From: Sediminibacterium sp.
GTDB lineage: Bacteria; Bacteroidota; Bacteroidia; Chitinophagales; Chitinophagaceae
Length of the DNA: 7,482 bases
Reading direction: 5' to 3'
Assembly: GCA_030832695.1 (NCBI GenBank)
Contig: JAURIP010000069.1
Span: 1 to 7,482, forward strand
Made by a program: the position numbers and the translations under genes. The notes below the pieces were generated by a model. It was given only the letters and a program-made list of their open reading frames with translations. It had not been told where the DNA came from and ran no database searches. This document shows, in pieces, positions 5,494 to 7,482 of this stretch (the first letter of the stretch is position 1; the number at the start of each line of letters is the position of its first letter).

Positions 5494-7482
5494 TTAGTCC
5501 AAATCGCAACCAATAGGAGCGCCAGGAGCCATAGCTAATGGTTTTGGCAGACTTACTTTATCTGGACTCTTTATACTTTCTATCGCATATTGATAATGAG
5601 CACTATGTATTGGATCGGATTTGGATAATGCTTCTAGCTTAGCTTTTAATTGCTTTATTCTTTGTTGTGTTATAATGCGCACTTCATAATTAGCATCTGT
5701 ACTTTGACTTACGCCAATCAACCAATGAAGTGTTTGTTGTTGTGTTTGTTGTTGAATACTACCAGCCAAGCCATTGGGTATTTTAGTATACCAGGTATTT
5801 TCGAGAATTTGATCAAGTACGTCGTCCCAACCTATCACACCTGCCCTTGCTTTATTTTGCACTAAACGATTAGCGCGCTCTACATTAAATAAAAATCCTA
5901 ATTGAAAATCAGCCAATGCTTCAGCTGCACTTAATGCATCAAAGCTCATGCCAGTTCTTTTTTCAAAAAGTTCACCAACACCGTAAAATAAAGGAGGGCG
6001 TGGGGGAATCAATTGTAAAATGCTTTCAGGAAGGGTTAAAGTTTCTGCGCTCAAACATTTAAGTGCTGCTTTCAAAGCATTTTTTTGTAATTCATTGGAT
6101 AAAATGGTTGGTTTTATTTGATTTGCATCTCCACGAACGCTATAGGTATAGTTTATGCCACCTATTACTTTAGTTACTGCTTCATATTGGTAACGGTGGT
6201 AATTATACAAGGGAACTAATACATCTTCCAATTTTGATAATGGGGTGCCGTTTGGAATAGCTTGTTCACCAAATTGGCTCATTGCTTTTTTTCTGACTTC
6301 AATCACTCGATTCAATCCAACAACTGGATCTGCTTGGTTATCCCATAAATGAGCATTCGGGTGAAATCCACTTGCCGATCTCGCATCTGCATCCGCAATA
6401 AATTGCAAACCATTTTTTGAGTTCTCAATCAGTAAATTTTGCAATGCTTTACTTTCATCTATGGATTTGTCAAAATCTTGATAGCCATAGGTAATAGCAC
6501 GTTTATCCCATTCGCCAATTTCATTGGTATAGATATCTGAAAAATCAATGGCTCCTTTGTCATTCACAAATACATTAGGATGTGGGTAATCCATCACTGA
6601 TGCGCGATTATTATAACTTGATGCATAGTTATGTTGTAGTCCTAAGGTGTGACCCACTTCGTGCGCAGCCAATTGTCTTAATCTGTGTATTGCTGCAGTG
6701 CGCATTTTATCAGTCACGGGCTGTCCATTGATATAAGGAGACAATAATGCAGTAAATATTAAATAATCCTGTCTAACTCTAAGTGAGCCTAAAGTTACTT
6801 GGCCTTTTATAATTTCACCTGTTCTAGGATCGGTGATTGTGGCGCCATAACTCCAACCGCGCGTAGATCGGTGTACCCAATTAATCATATTGTAACGAAT
6901 ATCCATTGGGTCGGCACTGTCAGGTAGGATTTGTACTTGAAATGCATTTTTATAACCAGCTGCCTCGTAAGCTTGGTTCCACCATCTTGCACCTTCTAAT
7001 AATGCAGTACGGATAGGTTCGGGTGTGCCATTATCTAAGTAATATATAATTGGTTTTACGGCTTCGCTCATCGCAGCATTTGGAGTCATTTTATTTAAGC
7101 GGTGTCTACTGATAAACATTTTTTGAATGGGTTCGCTAATGTCACTACCATAATCAAAATAAGTAATTCCAAAATAGCCACTTCTAATATCATACAGTCT
7201 TGGCTTATATTTATTATCGGGTAATGCAACAAAGCTGTGGTGCATTCTTAATGTAATTGCTTCAGTGGAAGGTGCAACTGCTTGTACAAATCTTCCCGCA
7301 TCAGAACCACCTATAAAAGTGAGCGATGCTTCAAACTCGGAATTATTTGGAAAGTTTTTTGTATTATTAATATAGATAGCAGAGCGGCCTTCACTCAAGG
7401 TATACGTACCTTGTTTCATTTTTCTAATTTTATCGGCAGCATTATGCGCGTCTCTTAAAAAGAAAGATGTTGCATCTACTAA
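5494..7482 (-). CDS. Zinc-dependent metalloprotease, DUF5117/DUF4953 family (5' end outside window)
   Basis: The 3' 662 codons of a larger gene. The frame stays open to the right edge: upstream of the Met at 7419 it reads LVDATSFFLRDAHNAADKIRK, matching the family, so that Met is internal and the true start and signal peptide lie off-window. Counting from that Met, residues 1 to about 110 are the end of the DUF5117 region (RSAIYINNTKNFPNN, GYFGITYFDYG). The Met-zincin-like catalytic domain follows, with HEVGHTLGLQH (253-263; bases 6631-6663). This supplies three zinc-binding His (253, 257, 263) and catalytic Glu254, and SVMDYP gives the Met-turn at Met276. A long, mostly helical C-terminal part ends at APGAPIGCDLD. 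Full-length family members are usually about 800-900 residues and are predicted to be secreted or outer-envelope peptidases; the substrate is unknown. All catalytic residues are intact. The gene converges on the DUF1569 gene across a shared terminator. Confidence 0.9.
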   Translation of the reverse strand, partial: LVDATSFFLRDAHNAADKIRKMKQGTYTLSEGRSAIYINNTKNFPNNSEFEASLTFIGGSDAGRFVQAVAPSTEAITLRMHHSFVALPDNKYKPRLYDIRSGYFGITYFDYGSDISEPIQKMFISRHRLNKMTPNAAMSEAVKPIIYYLDNGTPEPIRTALLEGARWWNQAYEAAGYKNAFQVQILPDSADPMDIRYNMINWVHRSTRGWSYGATITDPRTGEIIKGQVTLGSLRVRQDYLIFTALLSPYINGQPVTDKMRTAAIHRLRQLAAHEVGHTLGLQHNYASSYNNRASVMDYPHPNVFVNDKGAIDFSDIYTNEIGEWDKRAITYGYQDFDKSIDESKALQNLLIENSKNGLQFIADADARSASGFHPNAHLWDNQADPVVGLNRVIEVRKKAMSQFGEQAIPNGTPLSKLEDVLVPLYNYHRYQYEAVTKVIGGINYTYSVRGDANQIKPTILSNELQKNALKAALKCLSAETLTLPESILQLIPPRPPLFYGVGELFEKRTGMSFDALSAAEALADFQLGFLFNVERANRLVQNKARAGVIGWDDVLDQILENTWYTKIPNGLAGSIQQQTQQQTLHWLIGVSQSTDANYEVRIITQQRIKQLKAKLEALSKSDPIHSAHYQYAIESIKSPDKVSLPKPLAMAPGAPIGCDLD

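Noticed and set aside
5650..5865. Plus-strand open frame of 71 codons opposite the metalloprotease
   Set aside because: Antisense to conserved coding sequence; the Leu/Cys-rich hydrophobic translation has no supporting start context.
1..7482. Defence system, prophage, integron or other accessory island
   Set aside because: No transposase, integrase, nuclease, reverse transcriptase, toxin-antitoxin pair, repeat array or composition shift is visible; the identifiable genes are housekeeping or common Bacteroidota envelope genes.

Overview
The window looks like ordinary chromosomal sequence from a Bacteroidota bacterium, most likely near the Chitinophagaceae. It is AT-rich. It has a GldB-type lipoprotein, a Bacteroidota-type DUF5117/DUF4953 zinc metalloprotease, and a good match to the Bacteroidota -7 promoter box (TAnnTTTG) ahead of the isocitrate dehydrogenase gene. 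Genes are short-spaced, mostly single transcription units separated by hairpin terminators. No mobile element, CRISPR array, tRNA or rRNA is visible.

Layout from left to right: (1) bases 1-13 on the minus strand may be the first codons of a divergent gene, possibly NAD+ synthase nadE. (2) A gldB-like lipoprotein gene (+, 69-1079). (3) apaG (-, 1106-1492), convergent with gldB, with a small palindrome over its stop codon. (4) A 185-base divergent intergenic region carrying a promoter for the next gene. (5) An isocitrate dehydrogenase gene of the long, Thermus-like type (+, 1678-3129) followed by a hairpin terminator. (6) pdhC, the pyruvate dehydrogenase E2 subunit with two lipoyl domains (+, 3254-4873), followed by a terminator. 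(7) A small DUF1569/DinB-like gene (+, 4969-5424). (8) A strong terminator that can serve both strands. (9) The 3' 662 codons of a secreted-type zinc metalloprotease gene (-, 5494 to beyond the right edge).

Functionally, two genes feed central carbon metabolism: PDH E2 makes acetyl-CoA and isocitrate dehydrogenase oxidises isocitrate in the TCA cycle. The others are envelope (GldB, metalloprotease) or poorly defined cytosolic proteins (ApaG, DUF1569). They do not form an evident pathway or defence island. The most informative observation is that the isocitrate dehydrogenase carries Asp-Ile where NADP-dependent enzymes carry Lys-Tyr, which predicts NAD+ use although close homologues are often labelled NADP-dependent. 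I found no convincing previously undescribed system. No intergenic stretch exceeds 300 bases.
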